Origin: Terrimonas sp.
GTDB lineage: Bacteria; Bacteroidota; Bacteroidia; Chitinophagales; Chitinophagaceae
NCBI RefSeq assembly: GCF_003075435.1
Contig: NZ_QCZJ01000007.1
Coordinates: 1 to 64,000 of the forward strand
Length of the DNA: 64,000 bases
Direction of reading: 5' to 3'
This document shows, piece after piece, positions 1 through 7,178 of the stretch (position 1 is its first letter; each line of letters starts with the position of its first letter). The position numbers and the translations under genes are program-made. The notes below the pieces were generated by a model. The model saw only the letters and a program-made list of their open reading frames with translations, was not told the DNA's origin and did no database searches.

Positions 1-27
1 AGCTGTAAATCAAATAAGTTTATAATA

Positions 28-50
28 ATCCACAATTAAAATGTGGATTG
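28..50. repeat. Small hairpin at the window's left edge
   Basis: AATCCACA and TGTGGATT flank a short A/T loop, so the strand can fold into a stem of 7 to 8 bp. An A-rich tract follows rather than a T tract on the + strand. It may be the 3' end of a transcription unit lying left of the window, read on either strand. Nothing codes between here and 247. Confidence 0.35.
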
Positions 51-130
51 TAAAAAGAAAAAAAGTAACAAAAAAAAGAAAAAGGGTAATAGTAGTAATA
101 GTGTCTACTTTTTTCAGGACATGACATAAG

Positions 131-177
131 ACACTGATAGCTGATGGCTCAAAGCTGAATGCTGATAGCTGATACGT
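131..177. repeat. GCTGATAGCTGA-type intergenic micro-repeat
   Basis: Degenerate tandem copies of a GCTGATAGCTGA-like unit. Related tracts lie at about 18067-18100 and 40888-40920, always between genes. This is low-complexity intergenic filler with no coding potential. Confidence 0.5.
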
Positions 178-208
178 ATTATGAATAGCCGTCTTCTGCC
201 TTTCTCCT

Positions 209-216
209 TATCTTTG
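209..216 (+). promoter_or_regulatory. Putative -7 promoter box of pruA (TATCTTTG)
   Basis: TATCTTTG fits the Bacteroidetes primary-sigma -7 consensus TAnnTTTG. Transcription would begin about 7-10 bases downstream, giving a leader of roughly 20-25 nt before the pruA ATG. No convincing -33 TTG is seen. Confidence 0.5.
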
Positions 217-247
217 TAATTATTATTGGTCACTATAACATACATAT

Positions 248-1879
248 ATGAGCTTAGGTTATTTCAGCTATCCTTTACCCGTAAATGAACCGGTTTTAAA
301 TTATGCACCCGGGAGCAATGAGAAAAACCTTCTGAAAACAACATTAGCCGAATTAAAAAAACAAGAAGCTGATATACCTATGTATATCGGTAATAAAGAG
401 GTAAGAACGGGAAAGAAAATTGCCATTCGTCCTCCGCACGAAAAAGATCATGTGCTTGGCTATTTTCATGAAGGCGGTGAAAAGCATGTACAACAGGCTA
501 TTGATGCCGCTCTTGTTGCTAAAGAAGCATGGGCAAATACCAGTTGGGAGAACAGGGCGAATATATTTTTAAAAGCAGCCGATCTTATAGCAACCAAATA
601 CCGTTCATACATGAATGGTACAACAATGCTGGGACAAAGCAAAAACGCTTACCAGGCAGAGATAGATTCCGCATGTGAAATTGTTGATTTCTTGAAATTT
701 AATGTTCACTTTTTAAGTGAGATATACAAGCAGCAGCCCATCAGTTCTTCGGGTATACATAACCGTTTGGAATGGCGTCCGCTGGAAGGATTTATATTGG
801 CAGTAACACCCTTTAACTTCACCGCTATCGGTGGTAATCTTCCTACTTCTGCGGCAATGTGTGGTAATGTGGTAGTATGGAAACCGGCTTATACACAGGT
901 ATATTCTGCACAAATGTTTATGCGCATTTTAAAAGAAGCAGGCTTGCCGGATGGTGTTATCAATCTTATTTATGTAGATGGCCCTGTACTGGGAAAAGTC
1001 TGTTTTACCCACCGCGATTTTGCAGGCGTACATTTTACCGGCTCAACCGCGGTATTCAACAGTATGTGGAAAACGATTGGAGAAAATATACCAAACTACA
1101 GAACCTACCCCCGCATAGTTGGCGAAACAGGCGGAAAAGACTTTGTAATTGCACATAAAAGCGCAAACCCTGATGTGGTGGCAACAGCATTATTACGTGG
1201 CGCTTTTGAATTCCAGGGACAGAAATGCTCTGCAGCCTCACGGGCATATATACCTGATAACATTGCGGACGAAGTAAAGAAGAAGCTCATTGCAGGTATA
1301 AAAAGCTTTAAAATGGGCTCTGTAGAAGATTTCAGCAATTTCATTAATGCTGTTATCGACGAAAAGGCGTTCGCGAAGATCAGGGCATATATTGATAATG
1401 CTAAAAAAGATAAAAAAGCTGAAATTATTGCCGGAGGAAAATGCGACAGCAGCAAGGGTTATTTTATTCAACCTACGGTTATTGAAGCAAAAGACCCTCA
1501 CTATGTAACCATGTGTGAAGAAATTTTTGGACCGGTACTGACCTTATATGTATACAGGGCAAATAAATTTGAAGAAACCCTGGAACTTGTAAACACCACT
1601 TCAAACTATGCGCTGACCGGATCAATTATCGCTACCGACAGGGCAGCAGTAGAACTTGCCACCAATGCTTTACGCAACGCGGCAGGTAATTTTTATATTA
1701 ATGATAAACCAACCGGTGCTGTTGTTGGTCAGCAGCCATTTGGCGGGGCAAGGGCAAGCGGAACCAATGATAAAGCAGGCAGTATGCTGAATCTTTACAG
1801 GTGGTTAAGCGCAAGAACGATTAAGGAAACGTTTAATCCTCCAACAGACTACCGGTATCCGTTTATGCAGGAAAAATAA
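248..1879 (+). CDS. pruA: L-glutamate gamma-semialdehyde dehydrogenase (1-pyrroline-5-carboxylate dehydrogenase)
   Basis: NAD-dependent oxidation of glutamate semialdehyde (P5C) to glutamate, the second step of proline catabolism in the cytosol. The 543-residue protein has the full aldehyde dehydrogenase fold. The general base is Glu293 in VGETGGKDF, and the nucleophile is Cys327 in FQGQKCSAASRAY, 34 residues later as in the family. The N-terminal extension of about 40 residues and the C-terminal NDKPTGAVVGQQPFGG segment are typical of single-domain P5C dehydrogenases. No proline dehydrogenase gene is in view. The ATG follows a good -7 box. pyrR follows closely but is functionally unrelated. 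Confidence 0.96.
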   Translation: MSLGYFSYPLPVNEPVLNYAPGSNEKNLLKTTLAELKKQEADIPMYIGNKEVRTGKKIAIRPPHEKDHVLGYFHEGGEKHVQQAIDAALVAKEAWANTSWENRANIFLKAADLIATKYRSYMNGTTMLGQSKNAYQAEIDSACEIVDFLKFNVHFLSEIYKQQPISSSGIHNRLEWRPLEGFILAVTPFNFTAIGGNLPTSAAMCGNVVVWKPAYTQVYSAQMFMRILKEAGLPDGVINLIYVDGPVLGKVCFTHRDFAGVHFTGSTAVFNSMWKTIGENIPNYRTYPRIVGETGGKDFVIAHKSANPDVVATALLRGAFEFQGQKCSAASRAYIPDNIADEVKKKLIAGIKSFKMGSVEDFSNFINAVIDEKAFAKIRAYIDNAKKDKKAEIIAGGKCDSSKGYFIQPTVIEAKDPHYVTMCEEIFGPVLTLYVYRANKFEETLELVNTTSNYALTGSIIATDRAAVELATNALRNAAGNFYINDKPTGAVVGQQPFGGARASGTNDKAGSMLNLYRWLSARTIKETFNPPTDYRYPFMQEK

Positions 1880-1929
1880 TATTTGCGTTATTGTTCTTTG
1901 CGATATTTTTATTTATAAATATAAACAGT

Positions 1930-2445
1930 TTGAGAACCATACTCACTAAAGAGCAGCTTGATATAACCATTAAAAGACTGGCAAACCAGGTGCTGGAAAA
2001 TATCGTAAACGCGGAAGACATTGTACTGATCGGCATACAACCGCGGGGTATTTTTTTAAGTGATAGAATTATGGATGATATCAAAAAAGAATTTCCTGCA
2101 GAAGCTGAAAAAATAAAATACGGCAAGCTTGATATCACCTTTTATCGAGATGATGTAAGAGATGAACTGCATACAGCAAACCAAACAGATATTGCTTTCT
2201 CAATAGAAAACAAAACGGTTATCCTTGTTGATGATGTACTGTATAAAGGAAGAACAGTAAGAGCAGCTTTGGATGCACTGCTTACTTTTGGCAGACCCGA
2301 TAAAGTAGAATTATGTGTATTAATTGACCGTCGCTTTAGTCGCGAATTACCTATACAACCGGATTATTGCGGAAAAGCTATTGACTCTATTAATTCTCAG
2401 AAGGTAAAAGTGGAATGGGATAAAGAAGAAGTAATATTATACTAA
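1930..2445 (+). CDS. pyrR: PyrR-like bifunctional regulator / uracil phosphoribosyltransferase
   Basis: PRTase-fold protein of about 171 residues. In the family it regulates pyrimidine genes through RNA and has some UPRTase activity. The PRPP-binding signature is VILVDDVLYKGRTVRAALDA, preceded by the PyrR-typical IGIQPRGIFLSDRI loop. I chose the TTG at 1930 because family members begin MRTILxxxQL and no ATG exists there; the frame is open upstream to TTG 1891. No pyr gene or attenuator leader is visible nearby, so the regulatory target lies elsewhere. It may share a transcript with pruA (about 50 bp gap). Confidence 0.9.
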   Translation: MRTILTKEQLDITIKRLANQVLENIVNAEDIVLIGIQPRGIFLSDRIMDDIKKEFPAEAEKIKYGKLDITFYRDDVRDELHTANQTDIAFSIENKTVILVDDVLYKGRTVRAALDALLTFGRPDKVELCVLIDRRFSRELPIQPDYCGKAIDSINSQKVKVEWDKEEVILY

Positions 2446-2559
2446 CGCTTCAACCATTGGCTCAAAATGATATTATCGTAAACTGATTCTCCGGCAGTCC
2501 ATTTAAATAAAACGAATTTAGCCTCTGTTTTTTCATTATATTCGCATACAAGCAAAATC

Positions 2560-3198
2560 ATCAGCATTATTACTTACAATTATAGCGATATTAATAAACA
2601 GCAGGCAAGTGCTGTACATGACCCTTATTCAATCTTCCGCTACAAACAATTTGCAAAACACATTATTGGAAACAACTTAACTATTCTGGATATAGGATGT
2701 GCAAGCGGAAAAGGAGGAAAAGTTTTAAAAGAATGCAATCCCACTAATAAGATCATCGGTATTGATGTTGTAGCGGAACGAATAGATTCAGTGGATCCCA
2801 ACATCTATGATACTCTTATCTGTGGATCGGCAACAAAAATCCCATTGCAGGATAATTCGGTTGACGTAGTAGTTGCAGGTGAATTTATTGAACATATTCT
2901 ACCTTCAGATTTTGATATTATATTGTCTGAAGTACAAAGGGTTTTAAATCCAGATGGCTTTTTTTTAATTACTACACCAAACCCTAACGCTTATCTCGTA
3001 AAAATGGGTAGAGACCAGGTTTTAAAAGATCCCGCCCATGTGAATATTCTTTCTATAAAACAATTAAAAAAAATATTATCTGATCATAGTTTTAATTGTA
3101 TCAAAATAGTGGGGTCGGGAATGGCTACCAGGCTTTTCGGAGAGATGTTTCCGCTTTTTGGCGTTTACGGCAGTTACCTTGTAGTAGCAAAAACATAA
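2560..3198 (+). CDS. Class I SAM-dependent methyltransferase, start codon non-canonical or lost
   Basis: SAM motif I (ILDIGCASGKGGKVL) and the acidic end of beta-2 (IIGIDVVAERID) lie upstream of the first in-frame ATG at 2791. The real protein therefore starts well before 2791. The frame is open from 2482 (stop at 2479-2481), yet it holds no ATG, GTG or TTG before 2791. A TATATTCG -7-like box near 2539-2546 would put the start among the ATC/ATT codons at 2557-2571; the coordinate given is one choice among these. Motifs IV-VI (VVVAGEFIEHI, EVQRVLNPDGFFLITTPNP) are intact. The substrate is unknown. It could also be a gene whose start was recently lost. Confidence 0.7.
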   Translation: MSIITYNYSDINKQQASAVHDPYSIFRYKQFAKHIIGNNLTILDIGCASGKGGKVLKECNPTNKIIGIDVVAERIDSVDPNIYDTLICGSATKIPLQDNSVDVVVAGEFIEHILPSDFDIILSEVQRVLNPDGFFLITTPNPNAYLVKMGRDQVLKDPAHVNILSIKQLKKILSDHSFNCIKIVGSGMATRLFGEMFPLFGVYGSYLVVAKT

Positions 3199-3215
3199 AA
3201 ATCCCCGGGATAACA

Positions 3216-3650
3216 TCACTTGCTCATTGGATATCCCCTGTCAATCCAATCTGCCTTTAAATTTTGCGGTAAATCCAGCAGCTTAAAATTGGTAAATCCC
3301 ATTGCGCTCAGTAAAGTATATGCCGGGCGTATATTAGGGCAGTTCTTATACGGACAGCAGCCGCAGTAAACAATGATCTCCTTATATTTTTTTTCTTTAG
3401 CAAGCAGCTTCTTCAGGCTTTCAGCATTTGCTTCTTCACGTGCCGGGCCTATATTTATAGCCCCTTTAATTAATCCCGAAGGGCCTACATTAATAATGAG
3501 TGGTTTTTGAGGAGCATCGCTCTTTATTACCGCAACAAGACTTGCAGGAACAATCATCTGCTCTGGTTTCCACGGTAGCGGGCTGATCTGTGCTTTTACC
3601 TGCATACAGAACATCGTAAAAAAAATGAAAATCAAATTGCGGGCGTTCAT
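3216..3650 (-). CDS. Secreted rhodanese-like domain protein
   Basis: A 144-residue protein with an N-terminal signal peptide (MNARNLIFIFFTMFC...VKAQ) and a rhodanese fold. The segment IVYCGCCPYKNCPNI occupies the place of the active-site Cys loop but carries several cysteines, CGCCPYKNCP, unlike a standard CxxGxR loop. The C-terminal half (PAYTLLSAMGFTNFKLLDLP) fits the family. It probably acts in the periplasm in sulfur or redox chemistry; the Cys-rich loop could also bind metal. It converges on the methyltransferase with 17 bp between stops. Confidence 0.8.
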   Translation of the reverse strand: MNARNLIFIFFTMFCMQVKAQISPLPWKPEQMIVPASLVAVIKSDAPQKPLIINVGPSGLIKGAINIGPAREEANAESLKKLLAKEKKYKEIIVYCGCCPYKNCPNIRPAYTLLSAMGFTNFKLLDLPQNLKADWIDRGYPMSK

Positions 3651-3825
3651 AAGGCTTATATTTACCGCAAAAATAGATATTCCCCCGTGTTATATCAAAC
3701 ATGAGGAAAGAAACAAACTTTCACACCCAGGTTTCAAAAAAAATTTCGGTATAATCTCATTGCTATAAAATCGGTTGTTTAAAGTATTTGGAAGCAAAGA
3801 AAAGAAGTAGTTATAAAAAGAAAGT

Positions 3826-3848
3826 AACCGCTGAATTAGCGGTTTTTT
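3826..3848 (+). terminator. Strong intrinsic terminator with no gene upstream on its strand
   Basis: AACCGCT-GAATT-AGCGGTT followed by TTTT: a 7-bp stem with a T run on the + strand. No + strand gene ends near it. It lies 13 bases before a small ORF, so it either ends a short untranslated transcript from the 3651-3825 interval or attenuates the small ORF. Confidence 0.6.
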
Positions 3849-3861
3849 ATATATTAGGCAT

Positions 3862-4041
3862 ATGGGGTCAAAAAAAGAAAACGAATTTAAGTTGATTGCA
3901 GACTTAGCAGATCATTATCGAAAACTATCAAACGAACAACTTTTGAAGATTAGTCAGGAGTATAGCCCAAATTGGGATATTAAATATAGAAAAGCCTTAA
4001 ATACAGTTTTAAAAGAAAGACAGTTAAAAATTTCAAACTGA
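3862..4041 (+). CDS. Small hypothetical protein (59 aa)
   Basis: ATG-initiated ORF of 59 codons, starting MGSKKENEFKLIADL and ending KERQLKISN. It is charged, predicted helical, and has no signal peptide or membrane segment. Not recognised. It sits directly behind the terminator hairpin at 3826-3848 and about 115 bp before the VOC gene. Composition looks coding (A-ending codons like its neighbours), but nothing else supports expression. Confidence 0.45.
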   Translation: MGSKKENEFKLIADLADHYRKLSNEQLLKISQEYSPNWDIKYRKALNTVLKERQLKISN

Positions 4042-4157
4042 GACACTACCAGTATTTACGTAAACAAGTATTTTACTAATTTTCCTGCCCTGTAAAACAT
4101 GCAGGTCATTTAGAGCTTTCACTCATTCTGTTTATTACATTTGGTAAAAATTTGCTG

Positions 4158-4658
4158 ATGGCCATAAATAGAGATTATATTATTCCTGCCCAAACCCGCA
4201 TAGACCATGTGCATTTAAAAGTATCAGACATTGAACGTTCACTGGAGTTTTATTGTGGTTTGCTGGGTTTTGAAGTTACAACCCTGTATGGAACACAAGC
4301 GGCTTTTATTTCTGCCGGAGGATACCATCATCATATCGGTTTGAATACATGGCACAGCAAAGGCTTGCCACCGGCACCAGAAAACAGTATTGGACTATAT
4401 CATACCGCCATCTTATACCCTACCCGCAAAGATTTAGCTTTTATATATAACAGGCTAAAGGAAGCCAGGTATCCATTAACGGGTGCAAGTGACCACGGTG
4501 TTTCAGAAGCGCTGTACCTTGACGACCCCGATGGTAATGGAGCGGAATTGTATTGGGATAAGCCAAAAGAAAAATGGCCCCGCAATGAAGACGGTTCACT
4601 GATCATGTATACCCATCCGCTGGATATACATGACCTTTTAAACGAACTGGCACAATAA
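4158..4658 (+). CDS. VOC family protein (glyoxalase/extradiol dioxygenase fold)
   Basis: A cytosolic protein of 166 residues with paired beta-alpha-beta-beta-beta modules. The first metal-ligand-type strand is RIDHVHLKVSDIERSLEFY; the second module starts GLYHTAILYP and ends in DPDGNGAELYW with the family's Glu. It resembles the N-terminal half of CatE-like dioxygenases. The substrate cannot be read from sequence. The ATG at 4158 is preferred to TTG 4152. The downstream phosphodiesterase starts 20 bp after the stop, so the two are probably co-transcribed. Confidence 0.85.
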   Translation: MAINRDYIIPAQTRIDHVHLKVSDIERSLEFYCGLLGFEVTTLYGTQAAFISAGGYHHHIGLNTWHSKGLPPAPENSIGLYHTAILYPTRKDLAFIYNRLKEARYPLTGASDHGVSEALYLDDPDGNGAELYWDKPKEKWPRNEDGSLIMYTHPLDIHDLLNELAQ

Positions 4659-4678
4659 ATGAATTAATCGTACATTTT

Positions 4679-6202
4679 ATGAATAGCATAAAAATCTTAT
4701 TTGCCATTGGACTATTGTTTTTCAGCAACAGCATTTTCGCTCAGCAATCAACCAATACCCTGCACAAACTTAAAACCCTGATCGTCTTCTTTGACGGCCT
4801 CCGCCCGGATTATATTACGCCCGGGCAAATGCCTAATTTGTATGCCTTTAAACAAACAGCCGCTTATGGCAAAAAACATCATAGTGTATTCCCTACCGTT
4901 ACCAGGGTAAATGCATCATCATACGCCACAGGCAGTTATCCAAAATCACATGGTATATTAGGTAATGCTGTTTATTTTCCTTCCGTAAATAAAACACAAT
5001 CTTTAAATACCGGAAGTGTTACCGATATGAAGAAGGCGATGGATGCAGAACATGGGCAACTACTTACCGCAGTATCTGTTGGGGAGTTGTTGGCAAAGAC
5101 TGGTGAAAAAATGATGGTATTCAGTTCCGGCTCTACCGGTCAGGCATTTCTACAAAACCATACCATTAGTGGCGGAGCCATTATTAATACGGATACTATT
5201 TTACCTGCTGCAATGCAACAAGCTGTTTGGAATGCCATCGGCAAAGCGCCTGCTGATATGCCTGATAACAGAGCCAGGCATGCATGGGTTACCGATGTTT
5301 TATTCCATTTTGGATTTGCAGATAACGGGCCATTAGTAAGCGCAATTTGGTATTCGGATCCCGACGGAGCAGCACATGAACATGGTATAGGCTCTCCCGA
5401 AGCGGTTGAATCCATTAAAGTAGTTGATGAACAGTTTGGAAGAATTATTAATTATTTAACAGAACACGATCTTTTGTCGATATATAATATTATCATTTCA
5501 GCAGATCATGGCTTTGTTACATATACCGGCAAGGAAAGCTTAACCGATTTTCTTATTCAGCAAAAATTCAAAAAAGATAAATCCTCAGATGATATAATAG
5601 TAGCGGAAGGTGCTATCTATGTAAAGGATCATAACCCGAAAACAATAGAAGCAGTTGTTAAAAGTCTTCAACAACAGGAATGGGTAGGTGCAATTTTTAC
5701 CAAAGGGAAAAAAAACGGAGATATGAAGGGGACTGTTCCCGGCACTTTATCATTTGAAGCTGTGCACTGGAACCATCCAACAAGATCAGGAGATATACTT
5801 GTTGACAAAAACTGGAATGATAATAAAAACGATAAAGGATATACCGGAACAGGCTTTTCAAAAGGAGTTGCGGGACATGGTAGCATTAGCCCTTATGAAG
5901 TACATATAGCGTTGATAGTATCCGGCCCGTCATTCAAAAAAAATTATGAAAGTAATATTCCTACTTCCAATGTTGATATAGCACCAACTTTACTGTTTAT
6001 ACACAATATTGATGGGTACGAAAAAATGGATGGACGTGTTATGGAAGAATTACTTTCAGGCATTCGTAAGCTACCCAAACCCATAACAGATGTTATAACT
6101 ACTGAAACTAAAATCAATAATCTCCATTATAAATTATCGCTTCACAGCACTAAGGTTGGCAAGAATGTATATGTGGATTACGCCAAAGTGGAAAGGTATT
6201 GA
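4679..6202 (+). CDS. Alkaline phosphatase superfamily phosphodiesterase, ENPP-like
   Basis: Exported enzyme (signal peptide ending SIFAQQS) of the nucleotide pyrophosphatase/phosphodiesterase branch. It hydrolyses phosphodiesters or pyrophosphates at two metal ions. Visible sites: first metal Asp in VFFDGLRPDYI, nucleophile Thr in FPTVTRVNASS (around residue 75), second metal cluster in IISADHGF, and the last His in GVAGHGSISPYE. The 507-residue length is normal for a single-domain bacterial member. The pairing with an upstream VOC protein gives no clue to substrate. Confidence 0.9.
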   Translation: MNSIKILFAIGLLFFSNSIFAQQSTNTLHKLKTLIVFFDGLRPDYITPGQMPNLYAFKQTAAYGKKHHSVFPTVTRVNASSYATGSYPKSHGILGNAVYFPSVNKTQSLNTGSVTDMKKAMDAEHGQLLTAVSVGELLAKTGEKMMVFSSGSTGQAFLQNHTISGGAIINTDTILPAAMQQAVWNAIGKAPADMPDNRARHAWVTDVLFHFGFADNGPLVSAIWYSDPDGAAHEHGIGSPEAVESIKVVDEQFGRIINYLTEHDLLSIYNIIISADHGFVTYTGKESLTDFLIQQKFKKDKSSDDIIVAEGAIYVKDHNPKTIEAVVKSLQQQEWVGAIFTKGKKNGDMKGTVPGTLSFEAVHWNHPTRSGDILVDKNWNDNKNDKGYTGTGFSKGVAGHGSISPYEVHIALIVSGPSFKKNYESNIPTSNVDIAPTLLFIHNIDGYEKMDGRVMEELLSGIRKLPKPITDVITTETKINNLHYKLSLHSTKVGKNVYVDYAKVERY

Positions 6203-6653
6203 TTTGAAAATGAGATGAGCCATACAAACAATCTCATCCAATGGTCTAAGATTGTGTATGGCATTCAGGGATTTCACTTTTAAAAACATATTTTAAGCTC
6301 AAAAGATGAATGTCTATTAATCAAGCAATAAAAAAGAAGTTTTATAAAGGAATTGAGATTGCTTGCCGCGCAAGATGTTAAGGTTGCAGGTTTGCTCAGG
6401 CGGGGCGCAATGACAAGAACAAGAGGTTGAATAGTCACACACTTCAATTTAGTACTGATAGCAAAATACAAACAAGCCTGTGTCATTGCGAACCCGCCCG
6501 CATGAAGTTTTGAATTAAAGGTATGTTGCGGCGGGTGAAGCAATTTCATACAACTCCACGGATGGAGATTGTCTTAGATTTTTTCTGAAAGCGAAATCCC
6601 TGTACGGCACCCATCCTTTGCACTTTGCGTAAAAAATTCTTATTTTCGCCTTC
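6203..6653. other. Non-coding interval containing an inverted intergenic palindrome
   Basis: No credible gene. A pair of half-elements faces each other: GAGATTGCTTGCCGCG...GCGCAATGACA (6355-6415) and TGTCATTGCG...GCGGCGGGTGAAGCAATTTC (6481-6547). These resemble the CATTGCGA...GAAGCAATC intergenic repeats common in Bacteroidetes. The open frame on the minus strand here (6280-6549) is a by-product of the repeat. Confidence 0.6.
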
Positions 6654-7037
6654 GTGAAAAAGCTTACCGCTATATTTTTACTGGGTATATACCTGATGGC
6701 ATTCAGCGAATGTCACCAGTTTCTGAAAATACCATTTCTCATAAAACATTTTCAGAAACACCAGCAGGCTGATCCGGCTATGAATTTCAGCAGGTTCATT
6801 AAAATTCACTACTTCTCTGCAGCGGTTATTACAGATGATTTTCAGCAGGATGAAAAATTGCCTTTCAGAGGTATGGAATGTAATACTACCAACACTACAC
6901 ATTATATATATTCTCCTGCTTCTATTTATATTAATCCCCCGCAGCAATTATTGAAAAAATTTTACAGTTACAACGACACGCATAAGATACAACACTCACT
7001 TTTCGATATTTTTCAGCCTCCCAGGCAAGATTGCTGA
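6654..7037 (+). CDS. Small exported protein upstream of metal-efflux genes
   Basis: GTG-started, 127 residues, with a signal peptide or N-terminal anchor (KKLTAIFLLGIYLMAFSECHQ). The mature part has scattered His, Cys and Met residues and ends in a Cys, but no domain I can name. Short proteins of this kind often precede CzcA-type genes in Bacteroidetes (recollection of typical gene order). A periplasmic accessory or metal-sensing role is inference. The gap to czcA is 141 bp and contains a leader ORF. Confidence 0.7.
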   Translation: MKKLTAIFLLGIYLMAFSECHQFLKIPFLIKHFQKHQQADPAMNFSRFIKIHYFSAAVITDDFQQDEKLPFRGMECNTTNTTHYIYSPASIYINPPQQLLKKFYSYNDTHKIQHSLFDIFQPPRQDC

Positions 7038-7108
7038 GATACATTCTTATCTCACTTCTTTACAATACTTATTACTTCTCAAAACAAATTATTATTTCAA
7101 CTTCCATT

Positions 7109-7115
7109 AAGGAGG
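7109..7115 (+). promoter_or_regulatory. Perfect Shine-Dalgarno AAGGAGG of a leader ORF
   Basis: AAGGAGG lies 8 bases before an ATG at 7124. Strong Shine-Dalgarno sites are rare in this genome type, so its presence in front of a 15-codon ORF is unusual. Confidence 0.6.
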
Positions 7116-7123
7116 TTTTTGTA

Positions 7124-7171
7124 ATGTATCCTTTTGATCAATCTTTCAAAAGGAAGACAAACAACAAATAA
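7124..7171 (+). CDS. Possible 15-aa leader peptide before czcA
   Basis: Encodes MYPFDQSFKRKTNNK and stops 7 bases before the czcA ATG at 7179. It contains a 9-bp inverted repeat (TCCTTTTGA at 7129-7137, TCAAAAGGA at 7146-7154). Arrangement and Shine-Dalgarno suggest translational coupling or leader-based control of efflux expression. It is too short for statistical support. Confidence 0.4.
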   Translation: MYPFDQSFKRKTNNK

Positions 7172-7178
7172 TTATATA

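Noticed and set aside
6280-6549. 89-codon minus-strand ORF
   Set aside because: Its frame is produced by the inverted repeat pair; no start context or family similarity.
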